Below, one piece after another: positions 52,633 to 64,000 of a stretch of DNA of 64,000 nucleotides (its first letter is position 1; each line of letters opens with the position of its first letter). Origin of the DNA: Takashimella koratensis (lineage: Eukaryota > Basidiomycota > Tremellomycetes > Trichosporonales > Tetragoniomycetaceae). A model generated the notes under the pieces. That model was not told the origin of the DNA. It was given only the letters and a program-made list of their open reading frames with translations, and made no database searches. Location of the stretch: contig BCKT01000003.1 of assembly GCA_003116875.1 (NCBI GenBank), positions 933,143-997,142 on the forward strand, in the 5' to 3' direction. A program made the translations under genes and the position numbers.

Positions 52633-55600
52633 CTACTCATCCTCTTGCAACTCCTGGTCCCTATCACCTACCTCCTCCCCCTCCTCTTCTCCATCTCCCT
52701 CTCCCTCCCCTTCCCCATCCCCCTCCGAGCTCCCCTTCCCACTCTTCACATTCAACACATCCCAATTCGGTCCCTTGTTCTCCGGCGGCGCCCTAATTTG
52801 CTTTCTGTACATCTCTGCAAACTGTTCACTCGTCGTAGCTTGCTCGATACCTTTATCGTCCCTGACCTTGATGAATCGTGGGAACCTGAGACTTAGGCCT
52901 CGTTCGCTGCCAATATAAGAGGCCGCGGCGGGGTACACTGGAGATAGGGTGATACTAAAGCAAAAGGTGTCAGTGCCCTCGAGCTCGCTGGCCTAGAGAA
53001 AAAGGGCAGAGTGCAACCGTGGCAAGAAATCAGGTTAGAGGATAAACTCAGACCACTCACTCGGCTCCACGAATCTCCCATACTTCGCTAGGCGCAAACC
53101 ACACGCTAGGTCTCAGCCCATTCGTCTCGCAATAAGCCAACGGTTCGCGCTTGTTGCATTTCTCAGGCAAATCTTCGGGTGGGTACCTCTTAAAGAGGTC
53201 TTTGTAGAAAGCGTCTGTGAAGCCTGTGTTCAAAGTAGAGTCAGCTTGACGCTTTGAGGTGCCCTTTGGACAGCTATGATTAACGGACCTGAGATGCCTG
53301 GATGTACATGTCAGTGGATGGATGATTTCATATAGTTAGATCCTACTCACACTTGCAGACAGCTTCCAGCGCCCCCGTATCTGGGTTATACGCAGCCAGA
53401 AGGATTGGACTCCACCAACCCGCCTTCCGTCCCTGTCCCCACCACGCGCCGATCGGTACCAGATCGAGCGAGTCGCCCAGGCCCTCGACGTAGTCTGTAT
53501 CCATCAGCCTCGTGAATCCACCTGCTCTACACTCGCACTTACCTTTCTTGACCTTGAGCCATCCCTGACTCCGCTGATCTGGCTCATAAGTCGCAGGCAA
53601 CGGTTTCTTCCTTCCCTGCGTCTTCTTCCCATCACCCTCCTCCTCTCCTCCTTCCTCTTCATCGTCCTCCCCTGCTATCCCCTCTCCCGACTCGAGAAGC
53701 TTCACCATCAAACCCTCGCATTTCTGCTCCACCACACGGGCAAAGAACGCCCCCATCTCCTCTTTCACTTCCCCTCCGCAGTCCGTCGAGTCAAGTGACG
53801 GAACATGTGAGAATCGTGCAAAGATCGCTCCAGCTTCGGTCGAGTTGTGGCTCGGATCCGTTTCAAGAGGTGGGATCAACGCGCGAAGTAGATGACGCCG
53901 GTGTGAGAACGGAAGGCCCAGGAGGGGTGTATCATTGATCAACATGAGATCAAAGGCGCAGACTTCAACAACAACTTTGATATCTTCCACGCGAACGTCT
54001 TTCTTCGCTCTATTGGTGAGCTCTTGGAATGTTCGGTGCGCGCCAGTGTCCTTGTCTACAGCGACGATCTCGGCATCGATGATTAGTGACGAGATGTGAT
54101 CGGCTGAGAGAAGGGATAGAGCGGTGGAGGACGGTGTCGACGCCGTTGCTGGGAATGGTGGGCAATCGGTGATCGGCCGCGTCAGGAGAGACAGGGCGAG
54201 GGCGCAGACGTCCGGATACTTTTCAGTCATATCCTCGAGGTGGCTGAAGCACTTCAGCGGGATTATAGATATGTGTACGTCGTTAAGGCTTACCGACTGA
54301 ACAACCTGACCCATACTCTGTGCCCGTCCGCTTCAACCCACCGACCGCCGTCATCCTCCCCTTGCGGCCCGTCCATCCTGGCGTGGATCTGAACCCGCTG
54401 TCCATCGAGCTTGGCTTCAGCAGTAAAAGGGAGATTCCCAAGTCGGGTAAACACCTCGTCCAGCGATCGCGTGATCGATCCCAGCATTGGGGACAAAGGT
54501 ATTCCTAAGATCAGCCTATGCTAACTGATAGCGACTCACCAACGCTGACAGGGACGCGGTCCTCCAATCCTACCAAACCGCCATCGCTCAGACCCCGCAC
54601 GAGGTCGGCATAGTTTGGATGCCGCACGTAAACCCGCCGAACTAGCTTGACTGCATCAAGGCACAGCGCTTCGACTTGCTCTCGGGTCGGATCAGGGTCT
54701 TGCTTCTTCTTGTCCGTTCGGAGTGGGCGAACCCCGTCGATGAGGTCACGAGGCATCTCAAACAGGGCAGCAGCGCGGGCGAGCGAGGTCAAAAGGGTCT
54801 GTGATCGGGTCAGCGCACTCTTACCGACAACCAGTCGGTCCAATAACGACTTACAGTTCGAACAGCTCCAATCTAGAAACATCAGCTCTGCGTCCATACT
54901 CGTGTACTCACCCTCAGATTCCCCACCAACGTTCGGACGAGATACCGAACTTCCTCGCCACGAGCCTGTACCAGCAGCTTGCGCACGATATCGCCCTTGA
55001 CCTTCCCGCTCTCTTTACCCTTGACCCTAGCGAGACTCAACAATCTGCCGTAGACATCATGCACGAGCAGCGGGGCGGGAGTGACAAGAGTACGAAGGTT
55101 ACTCTTCGCTTCAAACGCGACGTCGCCAGGATCGCCATATTTCTTCCATAGATCGTTGAGAAAGCCCGGTGTTGCACCAGAGACTTCTTTGACAATCTTG
55201 GAGAGGACTGAGGAGCCGACTCCGAGCTCACAAGGCAGGTAAGAAGGGAGAAGGTGATTGGAGAGTAGGTACATCGTTGCCGGGAGGTCCACGGGCGACG
55301 TGTGCAGCACGAGGTGGAGGAAGCTACGACATGAGCTTGTGGTCGTATAGACAGTGTAGAGGACACTCACTTGGTAAGGACGCGAACGATGAGGAGTCGA
55401 CTTCTTGTGCTAGAGACTTGGACGTAGACACCAGCTAGCACACTATAGGGTAGCCGACCCTTTGGCCATTTCGACGAATCGATCTCACCGGGTTTGAACA
55501 AGACAGCGTCGGTGTCAAAATCGATCGCCTCGACAGGCTCAGCAGCGGAGGATGTGATCTTGGTCTCTCCTCTAGGAGTCGTGGGGGTCTTCTTGAGAAT

Positions 55601-56167
55601 AGAATTTGATGTTGATCGAGGAGGTGTCTTGGGTCGTTTGGCGAACATTGGGTGGACAGGTTTGGATTCGGAGGGAGGGCTGGGTAAGTGGTGGACGGGG
55701 CGAGAGCTCGAGCTGGATCCGTTGATACCGGGAGACAGAGGGATGGTGAGCACAATATCATCGTCGTCCTCGATCGTTTCTGGTTCGATTGCTTTTCCCT
55801 TGCCCTTGTCCATTTTGAGATCGCCGTTCTCGCTCCACTCTGAGGCCAGCTTTCTAGCGAGCACCTCGTCGCTCTCTATCTGGTCGACATTGTCGAGCTC
55901 TGATCGCTTTCCATTCCAACAAGCCTGTGGTGATTTATCTGGGAAGGGCGAAACGATCTGCGGGACATGATCGTCGTCGTCGTCCGAGTCGGCGATGGAG
56001 ATGACGCTCACGGGGCTCGATCGGCCCTGTTGCTTGGGCTTGGGCTTGGACGGGGAGGTGAAGAAGGTGGCGATGGATGATTGTTGGGGTTTGGATGATG
56101 CCTTGACCTTTTTTGATTGCTTTTGAGGTGGGGGAGTGAGCGGCCGTTTGGTCTTGGCTTTGGCCAT
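52633..56167 (-). CDS. CDC9: DNA ligase I
   Basis: Ten exons (complement: 55371-56167, 54912-55323, 54855-54872, 54540-54798, 54294-54504, 53543-54243, 53351-53494, 53289-53297, 53061-53223, 52633-52954) give 1011 residues. The N-terminus has a PCNA-binding box, [11 protein letters not shown] (about residue 29), and nuclear-type basic clusters. The DNA-binding domain begins near [20 protein letters not shown]. The adenylation lysine is in [13 protein letters not shown] (about residue 528). Later motifs are [22 protein letters not shown] and [20 protein letters not shown], and the OB-fold ends with [15 protein letters not shown]. The enzyme seals Okazaki fragments. Exons 3 and 8 are 18 and 9 nt; both are needed for the conserved LRIGAVRTTLL and [14 protein letters not shown]. 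The tail is acidic. Confidence 0.93.
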
Positions 56168-56712
56168 GGTCGGTGGTGGGTGGTGGGTGGTGGTTGTTGG
56201 TTGTTGGTTGTTGTTATCCCGACGATCGACAATGACGAGAGGTGAGTGGGTGGCGGTGACTGGGTGCCGTGCCTGGATGGCTAATGTACTGTACGTCTAA
56301 ACCGGAGGCAGTTTAAGCGGCGGATCCGACGGACCCCGGACTGGTCACGGAGCCAGTCGCTACCTGGGCCGAGACCACGGTACGACCCTTGCCGAGAAGG
56401 TCATGTTGGATCTCGGCCAAGGGAGCCAAAGGCCACGGCGAGGGACCAAGGGAGGATGGGTAGAGTATGGTTTGGGCGATGGGAACAAGTGTCTACAAGC
56501 GGCAATATACGCCATGTTTCGCGTCGGCGCTGCATCAGCCATCACCATCACCATCACCATCCCCATTCCCATCCACTTGCCCCTCAAAGGCATCACACAC
56601 ATCCCCCGGGTGACGCCGAGGCCTCGCATGGGCGCAGGACGGTACTGTACACTGTGGGTGAATCTGCACTGCTGCGGCGCGGTGTTCAATGCCCGCTCGC
56701 CTCGTGCAAAGA

Positions 56713-56745
56713 AAGGACAAGGACAAGGACAAGGTCAAGGACAGG
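56713..56745 (+). repeat. AGGACA hexamer array
   Basis: Five to six imperfect AGGACA units in the intergenic space. Confidence 0.8.
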
Positions 56746-57688
56746 CAGAGAGCGAGGCTCTGTCCCAAAGGTGCAACTATGCTGTAAAGCTTAATCAGAC
56801 TAGGCTGCACGCCGGTGGCTAGGGCAGCTCGGCGAGGCACCCAGATCTACTCTACCATCCAACCAATCCAACCACCGCATGACTCGATACGAGACTCGAC
56901 GCGACAAGCGTGGCTCGGGCATGGGCATGGGCAGCGGGCAGAGGGTGGACGGACTGCGCAGCTAGTGCACCGTTGCAAGCGACCGAGGCAGATCCCGGAC
57001 GATGCGCAGTCGTGTCCCTCCCTCCCTAGGTGGACCCAACGCGGAAAGAGGTAGGTAAGGGGGAGGTGGGGTGCGAGTGGGGCTTTGCCGACAACGACGT
57101 GGATGAAGCGAGGCGAGCGGTGAGATCTGGGGGTGGGGCGATCTGGACCAAAGGACACAGAGGAGAGGGGATGACCAATGCACCGATGCACCGATTCTTC
57201 CGCCCTCTGCATTCCTCACCCCTCAATCCCCCATGCATGCTTAACAGACAAGCCACGAATGATGAATGACAAAGACACCTTGTGCACAACATCGAGGGCG
57301 CCGGCCAAGCCACGGCCCGTTAAAGAGCACATCCCCTCCCCTTCGGGCTTCGGCGTATTCTCAGTCCTCCCCGGGGGCTATCAGATACTGTGCTACTGTA
57401 GCAAGGGACTGTCCTATTCCCGCAAAGCATCTCCCCCTGCCTCTGACGCCTACGCCTACACCTGCGCCTCTGTCGCTCCCTCCCTGTCCTTGTTATCCCC
57501 GCGTCCCCATCCGCATCCCCGTGCGCTCCAGTCCTCCTGTCGCCCAGATCCGACCGTGCGGGTGAGGGTGGGAGATGAAATCTTACCTCTATTCAATCCA
57601 GATCTGATTCTGCCCTTTCTTTGCCTTCCCTTTGCTTGCTCTTGGCTCTCGTTTCATCCTCGGCCCCCGCCTCGCCTGATCCCTTGCT

Positions 57689-57694
57689 TATAAA
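57689..57694 (+). promoter_or_regulatory. TATA box of the F-box-like gene
   Basis: TATAAA followed by CT-rich sequence, about 140 nt before the donor of the proposed leader intron. Confidence 0.5.
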
Positions 57695-57833
57695 GCCTCC
57701 ATCCCATCTCCACTCGTCTCTCATCATCATCCCCCATCGCCCGTTCACCTTGACCCCTCGCTCGCCACCTCATCCATCCTGCTCAAACATACCAACACTC
57801 AGCCCAGATCTCACTTTGGCGGCATCAAGCGAG

Positions 57834-58092
57834 GTGAGTACATCGGACGCCAAACCCACCCCACCCACCTGCGCATTTCGTAAACTCCGACACTCGGCCG
57901 TCGGCCTCGCCCTCTGCCCTCTGGCCTTGCCCTGTCTCACTCCATCGGATCTGTTTACAACTCTTTGGATTCACACTCTCCTCCCCTCCCAAACCTACTT
58001 TCCTCTCGGTTCCAGCATCAGCCGAGCCGACACCTGTTTACACGACTCGGGCTGACACCTGCGTCATTCCCACTCATCTCTTTCTCAAACAG
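57834..58092 (+). other. Probable 5'-UTR intron of the F-box-like gene
   Basis: Donor AAGCGAG-GTGAGT at 57834 and acceptor TCAAACAG at 58092, with a GGCTGAC branch-like site near 58048. The downstream 268 nt to the ATG would be untranslated leader. Confidence 0.45.
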
Positions 58093-58360
58093 CAAGACAT
58101 CCACTCTTCGCAGACGGGATAGCAGTCCCATCCAGCTCGTAACTAGGTCATCGTTGACCGTCGTTCGGGTTCAGCAAAGAAAGGAGGGGTGCATTAGATC
58201 TGGTTCGAGGACAACGGGAAGAAACCGAGATCGCCTCGTTTACCGACGCCCTCACCCCTGTCCACCATCTTCCAGCAGCATCCCGCACCCTCTTTTGTTC
58301 TCTTATCCTCGTCAACTCGGGCCGGTCCCGACATTATAACAGCGCCCTCTCTGCCCCACC

Positions 58361-60549
58361 ATGTCTGTACTGCCCGCGCGCTCGCCATTACCATCCAACT
58401 ACACCTCGCCTCACAAACCCTCTCTCGGATTCATCCTCTCGCCACCAGCCCCAACCTCTCCAACATCCACTCCAATGAACCCACTCAAGAGATCCCGACC
58501 ACCGGCGACCCTCCCTCGCCTGCCCAAGGATGTGCTCGCACGTATCGCGTTCCACCTCGTCGTCGATAACGGTGTCGCTGGTCGCCCTGCGCCCCTCATC
58601 CCTCTCCTCCTCACTTGCAAACCCATCCACCGCGCTCTAGCTTTTGACAACAATCCGGACCTCTACCACACCCTATGGCTGTCAACCTTTGATGACGCGG
58701 CGATACGGCGGCGGTGGAAGTGGATGGACGAGAATATGCCCGGTTACGCGAGTCATTACGATATCTTTAGTGACCCCAAAACCCGCGCGATCGATTATCG
58801 GTCTCGATGGGAGTTGCGATGGCGGATGCGCGAGGTCGTGCGGCTCGACTCGATTGAAGTTCCCGGGCTATGCGAGCGCGAACGCATGGCGGCAGACTAC
58901 TGGAACGTGTGGTTCCTGTTGACCGAGAACGACGAGCTCAATCATCCTTTCCTCATCAACGAATGCCTGTTTGAGAAATGGATCATTGTCGTTTACAAGG
59001 ACGATTTCGTCAAAGAGACCATGCTTCCGGGCTACCCTTCGGTCACACCGGAAAAGGCTTTGACAACATGGTGTGCGGTCTTGTCGGGCAGAGACGTCTC
59101 GGCGGAAGATACCGCGGCGCAGGTCGACGACAAGCTGTACATCCTCCGACCATACGTCTTCGCCTGTGGGCATTACGATATGGCCTATGCGTCGTGGCAT
59201 CATCGACGGCTCCCTCGCTGCTCACCTAACTGCAAGAAACACGACCCGGACCCGTCGGTTCAACAAGCTGCGCTCCCTTACCACCGTTTCGGGCTGATGT
59301 GGCGACGCGTCCCTCCTCCTCTCGAGCTCGGCGCCAACCTCCTCTTCTTCCGCCTCCTCGACCGCCAGCCGGGCCGCGTTGGCCTTCGCCCTGCCAACTC
59401 GGGATTCGCTGACGGCGAGGAAGGCGGTGGCCTATTCAGCAAAAACGGAATCATGCCGTCCATCCTGCACGATCGGGAATGGCAACGTAACTCGGTCTGT
59501 CAAGACCCCCACTCTTCCCCTGGCCTCCCGCCGCTCACGTTCCTTGGTCAACTTCGGGGCTTCTGGAGAGGGAAATTCTTGTTCTACGATTTCGACCTAT
59601 ACCGCAAGATACTGGCGGGCAACCAGCGTGCAGTGTACACAGGGACGTTTGCGGAACAGGTTGCCGAGATGGAGTTTGAGGAAACGGTGATCAAAGTCCG
59701 GGTAGAGGATGTGGGAGGGGAAGGGCCGTTGTTGTGTGCTGGATTTAGAGACGCGGATGACGAGGCTGAGCAACAGAGGATCCGAGACGGGTACGGACAC
59801 AAGGTGTTGGTTGGAGCTGCGTTGGAGGAGCCCGACGAGGATGGTTGGACCAAAGAGATTCTCATCAGTGGGCGAGTGAGTACACTAATGGCTGGCATGG
59901 GCGATGACTGACGACTTCTAGTGCCGCTCGTCGTGGGGTTGGGCACGGATCAGGGGTCGCGTGAGGGCATGGGACGGACTCGTGCTTCTCGCTGTCGCGT
60001 ACTCGAGGCACGAGCTGGGTCGATGGCTTTGGAGAGGATACCTCCACAGCGGTGGATACTTTATCGGTCGGTGGCGCGATACCTTCACCGCCGAAAACTT
60101 ACGCGGTGAGTCTAGACGTTGGGCTCTTCTTCCCACGTCCCATCGTGCTCCCCTTCGAGCCCACTCAACACCTCACTAATACAAATCTCGCAGGCTATGA
60201 GGGCGCATTTGGTATGGTCCGCGCAGGCGACTTTTGGTATCCGAAACACTTCCCAACCAGCATGGACGAATCGCCAGGTGTTGACAGGAACGTGCCTGTC
60301 CCTGGCAAAGCGCCATCGTACCCATCGACGCCGTTACTGAACCGACCGATCCAGTATAATGGCAGCGCGAGCGCTGGGGTTAGCCCTAATGGTAACACTG
60401 GGTCAGAGAAGGCAGCAGCAGGGAGAAAAAAGGTGGACGAGCCGGTCAAGTCGGTGGACTCGGTGCCTCAGGGTGGTGCCGAGGGTGAAGAGACAAAGGT
60501 GGAGAAGAGCGAAGTCGTGTTGGGGAAGCGCAAGGAACAGCCCGAGTGA
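58361..60549 (+). CDS. F-box-like protein
   Basis: Three exons (58361-59875, 59922-60105, 60194-60549) give 684 residues. Near residue 50, LPRLPKDVLARIAFHLV followed by LIPLLLTCKPIHRAL has the F-box pattern (LP-x-D-V-L, then L-T-C-K). The middle is rich in Trp and Tyr (YWNVWFLL, RGFWRGKFLFYDFDLYRKI). The C-terminal part has ELGRWLWRGYLHSGGYFIGRWRD and GYEGAFGMVRA, a repeat-like block that I associate with uncharacterised basidiomycete F-box proteins. The protein ends in a charged K/E tail. It would act as a substrate adaptor of an SCF ubiquitin ligase; the substrate is unknown. The first intron donor gives GGR-CRSSWGW. Confidence 0.68.
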
Positions 60550-61141
60550 CGGGACCGTATCTAATCTGTATACATGTACATGTGCTTGTCCATGGGAGCT
60601 TGCAGAACGTCCATGTAGCCGTGTTATTTGAATGACGATCAAGGTTGAAGGAGCCGAAAAGGCTCTGCAACTGCTCTATACGTGGTCGGCGAGAGAGCAG
60701 GGGAAATGCAATGGACCGCGGGGGGGGGGGGGTACTCGAAGCAGTTGGACCTGTTGGAAAGAGACCAGGTAGCTTCAGTGCCGCCGGCTAGCTGCGCCTG
60801 AGCCCCTTTCCTACCCCCGTGGTCAGCTCCCGAATAAGCCGGGATGAGATGGGAAGATTTAGTCAGACTCGACCCATGGTGCTTATAATAACCTCCACCT
60901 CCACCTCCACCACCCTGATCCACGCCCGCTCCAACTCACTCACCGTCCGGCCCTAATGCAACCAGGTCGATAAGATACCGTCCACATCTATACGGTGGGC
61001 CTTTGCGTGGAGCGGGGTATGGTGTGCACTAGTGTGCTCATTGGGACACATATAAATACTCCCTTGAGAAGGGGAGTCATACCCCTCTTCGACCGTTTTG
61101 CTTCTCTTTGAACTCCCTTTCAGATACAATAACCCACCAAG
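60550..61141. promoter_or_regulatory. Intergenic region upstream of the SDR gene
   Basis: Holds a poly-G run (60720-60732) and a good TATAAATA at 61051-61058, 91 nt before the SDR ATG. No gene is seen. Confidence 0.55.
61051..61058 (+). promoter_or_regulatory. TATA box of the SDR gene
   Basis: TATAAATA 91 nt upstream of the ATG, the strongest TATA match next to a gene in the window. Confidence 0.6.
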
Positions 61142-62241
61142 ATGACCTGGTCTATCGATCTCTCTGGGAAGACGATCATCGTCACAGGCGGCAACCGGGG
61201 TATTGGTCTCGCTATCACGCACCAGATCGCCCAAGCGGGTGCCAATGTTGCTGTAGTCTACCGAGCGAGCACCGACGCCACTTCCAAAGCTACCCAAGTG
61301 GCCGAAAAGTACGGGGTCAAGTGCGTAGCGTACCAATGCCAAGTCACAGACCAAGAAGCAGTACGAGCGCTAGTGCAGCAAGTTCAAAACGAGCTGGGGA
61401 ACGTGACGGGAGTGGTGTGTAATGCTGGGATGATCGTATCCCAGCCAGCGCTGGAGTTTACAAAGGCGGATTATGACCAGCAGATGGATGTGAATGTTTG
61501 GGGTTGTTTCACGTTCGCTCAGGCTGCAGCTAGGTAAGTGAAGAGGGATGTGAGGGGAAAGGGTTCTGATGCTGATTGGGTTATCGGGGTAGGTTGTGGA
61601 AGGAAACGGGTCACAAGCAAGGCCGTATCGTGTTTGTCTCATGTGAGTAGACGCCCCCGCCCGCCATCCACGGGTTTCGTCAAGAACAGTAGTAGCTGAC
61701 AATTATCAGCTGTCGCGGGATCAGTCGCTATTCCTGGCGTCACGAATTCGCTGTATGCCCCGTCTAAAGTGAGTCCACCTTGAACCCAGTACTCTGGATT
61801 GAGAATTGGGGCTGATTACTCATCCAGGGCGCTGTCAATATTCTTGCCAAGACGCTCGCGATGGAATGGGCTGAACTCGGGATTCTCGTCAACTGCGTTT
61901 CGCCAGGCTTTACAGAGTACGTCGGCCTCATGCTCAAGCTCATGCTCAAGCTCAGGCTCAAGCTCAGGCCCAGGCTCAAGCTCAAGCCAGGCTTGAGCTT
62001 GAGCTTGATAGCTATGGTTCTCTTCTCTTGACGATTTGCGCTAACACCTCGCAGCACCGACATGAACCAGGACCTTCGTGACGACCCTGCGAAAAAGGCA
62101 TCTGTAGACAAGTTGATCATGCTCGGGCGTGTTGGCGAGCCCCACGAACAAGCTGGGATGGTCGTCTTCTTTCTCTCGGAATATGCGACGTATATCACCG
62201 GTACAGAGATTCGGATTGATGGAGGACAAACAGCGTGGTAA
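61142..62241 (+). CDS. Short-chain dehydrogenase/reductase (mannitol/sorbose reductase-like)
   Basis: Five exons (61142-61533, 61593-61642, 61710-61768, 61828-61916, 62055-62241) give 258 residues, the standard classical-SDR length. Cofactor motif TGGNRGIG at residues 15-22, NAG motif in VVCNAGM, the Ser of VFVSS (about 148), and the catalytic YAPSK (Tyr163, Lys167) are all present. The end ITGTEIRIDGGQTAW is typical. VAVVYRAS after the second strand suggests NADP preference. The sequence resembles fungal NADP-dependent mannitol dehydrogenases and sorbose reductases, but the substrate is only inferred. Intron 4 (61917-62054) holds a large palindrome. A TATA box lies 91 nt upstream, unlike most genes here, which suggests regulated expression. 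Confidence 0.88.
61927..62007 (+). repeat. CTCAAG-type repeats ending in a near-perfect palindrome, SDR intron 4
   Basis: Imperfect GCTCAAG/GCTCAGG units run from 61927 and end in a palindrome. The arms are 61971-61988 and 61990-62007, 18 nt each with one mismatch (G-U compatible), around a single central base. The whole lies inside an intron. Confidence 0.88.
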
Positions 62242-62685
62242 AGCTTAGGTAATGTACGACGGGATGTGCAAGGGCAAAGGCGATTCGTGAGTGTGCCTAT
62301 GTTAGATGTGACCCATGGATGAAGTTGGAGGGTGGGAATGGCGGCGTCAGGAGGAGGAGAAGAAGGAGGATCCCACCACAAAACAAACCGGGTAGAGTGC
62401 AGACCAAACTATTCGCATGCATGAGATGAGAGCGATGTCCAAATTTCATTCAGCTGTCCATGACCCCAGACCATGGATGCCCAGCCCCGAGCTGTTGGCA
62501 GCCACACCCTCCGAGATGACGAGCAAAGACCAGCAGGTTGCGTGCGTGCCTGAGCCGGCCGCCTCGGTTTGAAAAAATCAAAAATCACCGTGCACATACA
62601 ACCGACTTGCAACCTCTCGCTAATCTCTCATTCCACCACCTCATCTTACACTCCCCACTTCCTCTGCTTACTTCAGACGCTAGAG
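62242..62685. other. Intergenic region between SDR gene and MDE1
   Basis: About 440 nt: the SDR 3' UTR and the MDE1 promoter with a CT-rich leader. Nothing else is supported. Confidence 0.55.
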
Positions 62686-63943
62686 ATGTCCGCTTCTGTC
62701 CCCGACTACCACGACCACGAGCACGGGACTATTGTGCCCCTCAGCGAGAGGGCGGAGTTGCTCGTTCAGAGTGACGACCCGGAGCACGTGGGTTACATCC
62801 ACCTTGATATACCCACGGTCATAGCTGATCGTCCTCCCTATTCATCTTCTTACAGCCGGCCAACCTGATCCCCGAGCTGTGCAGGGAGTTCTACAGTGCG
62901 TGAATACCTGACTGGGCACAAAGTGCGGAGCTGATAATTCCTTCTTCGTCCTACAGAGCTCGGATGGGTCACGGGTACCGGCGGTGGTGAGTGATGCCTT
63001 GTGTCATCTTGGATTCGTTGCTGACCTTTCTGCTAGGCATCAGCATGCGCAAAGAGTGAGGACAGATCCTAAGCACTTTCCCATACAACACCGCTGTGTT
63101 CGACACTAATCCCTGCCCTCATCTAGCGACATCGTCTACCTTGCGCCGTCTGGTGTGCAGAAGGAGCGTATCAAGCCTGAACACATTTTCGTCCTCCCCT
63201 TCGCGCAGTCGTCGGTCCCCAAGCCTGGATCGAAGCGCGACTTCCTTCGCATTCCTAGCAAGAAGGTGAATCCCTGAATCTCCGTGTCCCGCGTCCTATC
63301 GCCCTCTTCTCCCAATCGTCCTCCTAGTCCCTTACATCTTCAATCCCACACTCTAATCCTACCATGACCCGAGGCCGGTGGCTGACACTCACAGGGCTTG
63401 AGCGAGTCCCAGTGTACTCCTCTCTTCTGGAACGCCTACACTCTGCGCGGCGCGGGGGCCTGCATCCACACCCACTCTCAACACGCCGTCATGCTCTCCC
63501 TCCTCCTCCCTCGCGACGCCAAGTCCTTCCGCATCTCGCACCAGGAGATGATCAAGGGTATCAAGATTGGAGGGACGGGCAAGTCGCTCGCGTTCTTCAA
63601 TACCCTCGAGGTTCCGATCATCGATAACACGGCGCGAGAGGAGGACCTTACCGAGTCCATGGGCAAGGTAGGTGTAAGGTATTAGGCTGAACAGGGTAGG
63701 ATAGACGGAGTAAGGGGACAGGGGTGGGAGGAGAGGTGTCAGTTGAGGGTACGTGGCTGATGACGCGTCTAGGCAATGGAGGACTTTCCCGACTCGGCGG
63801 CGATCCTCGTCCGTAGGCACGGCGTGTACGTCTGGGGTAGCACATGGGAGAACTCCAAGACCCAGGCCGAGTGCTTCGACTACCTGTTCGAGATCGCCGT
63901 CAAGATGCTCCAGGCCGGCATCCCGCTCGTTGACCAGGAGTAG
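62686..63943 (+). CDS. MDE1: Methylthioribulose-1-phosphate dehydratase
   Basis: Seven exons (62686-62787, 62856-62895, 62957-62986, 63038-63056, 63127-63265, 63395-63667, 63773-63943) give 257 residues. [29 protein letters not shown], the zinc-binding [11 protein letters not shown] (His101 and His103) and RRHGVYVWG (His183) identify the class II aldolase-fold dehydratase Mde1. It converts 5-methylthioribulose-1-phosphate to the diketo intermediate in methionine salvage in the cytosol. Exons 3 and 4 are only 30 and 19 nt, but every junction keeps phase and the GGG motif spans one of them. The gene is complete, with the stop TAG at 63941-63943 close to the window edge. Confidence 0.94.
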
Positions 63944-64000
63944 GCGCTGAGCAGTGTCAGGGCTTCGTTGGACCACATGTAGAGCAGCGCGAAGGAAAAG

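Larger units (their letters stand above)
56168..58360. promoter_or_regulatory. Long divergent intergenic region between DNA ligase and F-box gene
   Basis: About 2.2 kb with no supported coding gene. It contains CCATCA repeats (56538-56560) and AGGACA repeats (56713-56745). Near the F-box gene there is a TATAAA (57689-57694), a CT-rich leader and a probable 5'-UTR intron. Confidence 0.55.

Noticed and set aside
1..64000. Transposons, CRISPR arrays, tRNA or rRNA genes
   Set aside because: No transposase, reverse transcriptase, terminal repeats, spaced repeats, or B-box plus cloverleaf pattern was seen on either strand.

Overview
This is a gene-dense nuclear segment from a fungus, most likely a basidiomycete. 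Genes lie on both strands, and most are split by short introns (usually 45-120 nt, some 34-36 nt) with GT(A/G)AGT donors, CTRAC-like branch sites and YAG acceptors. Leaders are CT-rich, and the predicted proteins match fungal housekeeping families. I cannot place it more precisely. All gene models were built by hand: splice sites were chosen so that reading frame and family homology continue across exons.

Layout. 1-9.9 kb: a truncated gene at the left edge, a SET/NAP histone chaperone, mitochondrial uS7, the ribosome-assembly WD protein RRB1, a small secreted protein gene interrupted by an assembly gap, and a NUG1/GNL3L-type nucleolar GTPase. 11-25 kb: glycine decarboxylase P-protein (GCV2), uS10, TRM112, polyadenylation factor PFS2 with a glycine-rich tail, and mRNA cap methyltransferase ABD1 with a very long N-terminal extension. 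25.8-36.2 kb: the splicing factor SAD1/USP39 and an unrecognised 2496-residue protein. 36.7-42.2 kb: four tandem, same-strand paralogues of a small protein family I do not recognise. 42.6-56.2 kb: a Nim1/HSL1-like kinase, a family-16 protein methyltransferase, PUS4, USB1, DPH7 and DNA ligase I. 58-64 kb: an F-box-like protein, a short-chain dehydrogenase and the methionine-salvage enzyme MDE1.

About half of the recognised genes act in RNA processing, RNA modification, ribosome assembly or translation. Several are arranged head to head and may share promoters: uS7m/RRB1, uS10/TRM112, PFS2/ABD1, SAD1/giant protein, USB1/DPH7. I saw no transposon, CRISPR array, rRNA or convincing tRNA.

The strongest candidate for something undescribed is the 36.7-42.2 kb tandem family. 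All four members share an N-terminal IF-containing block, a central PWR block and a C-terminal DLC block. Two have breaks at the same place that could be removed by exon-internal introns, and two share a duplicated promoter with constant spacing between motifs.
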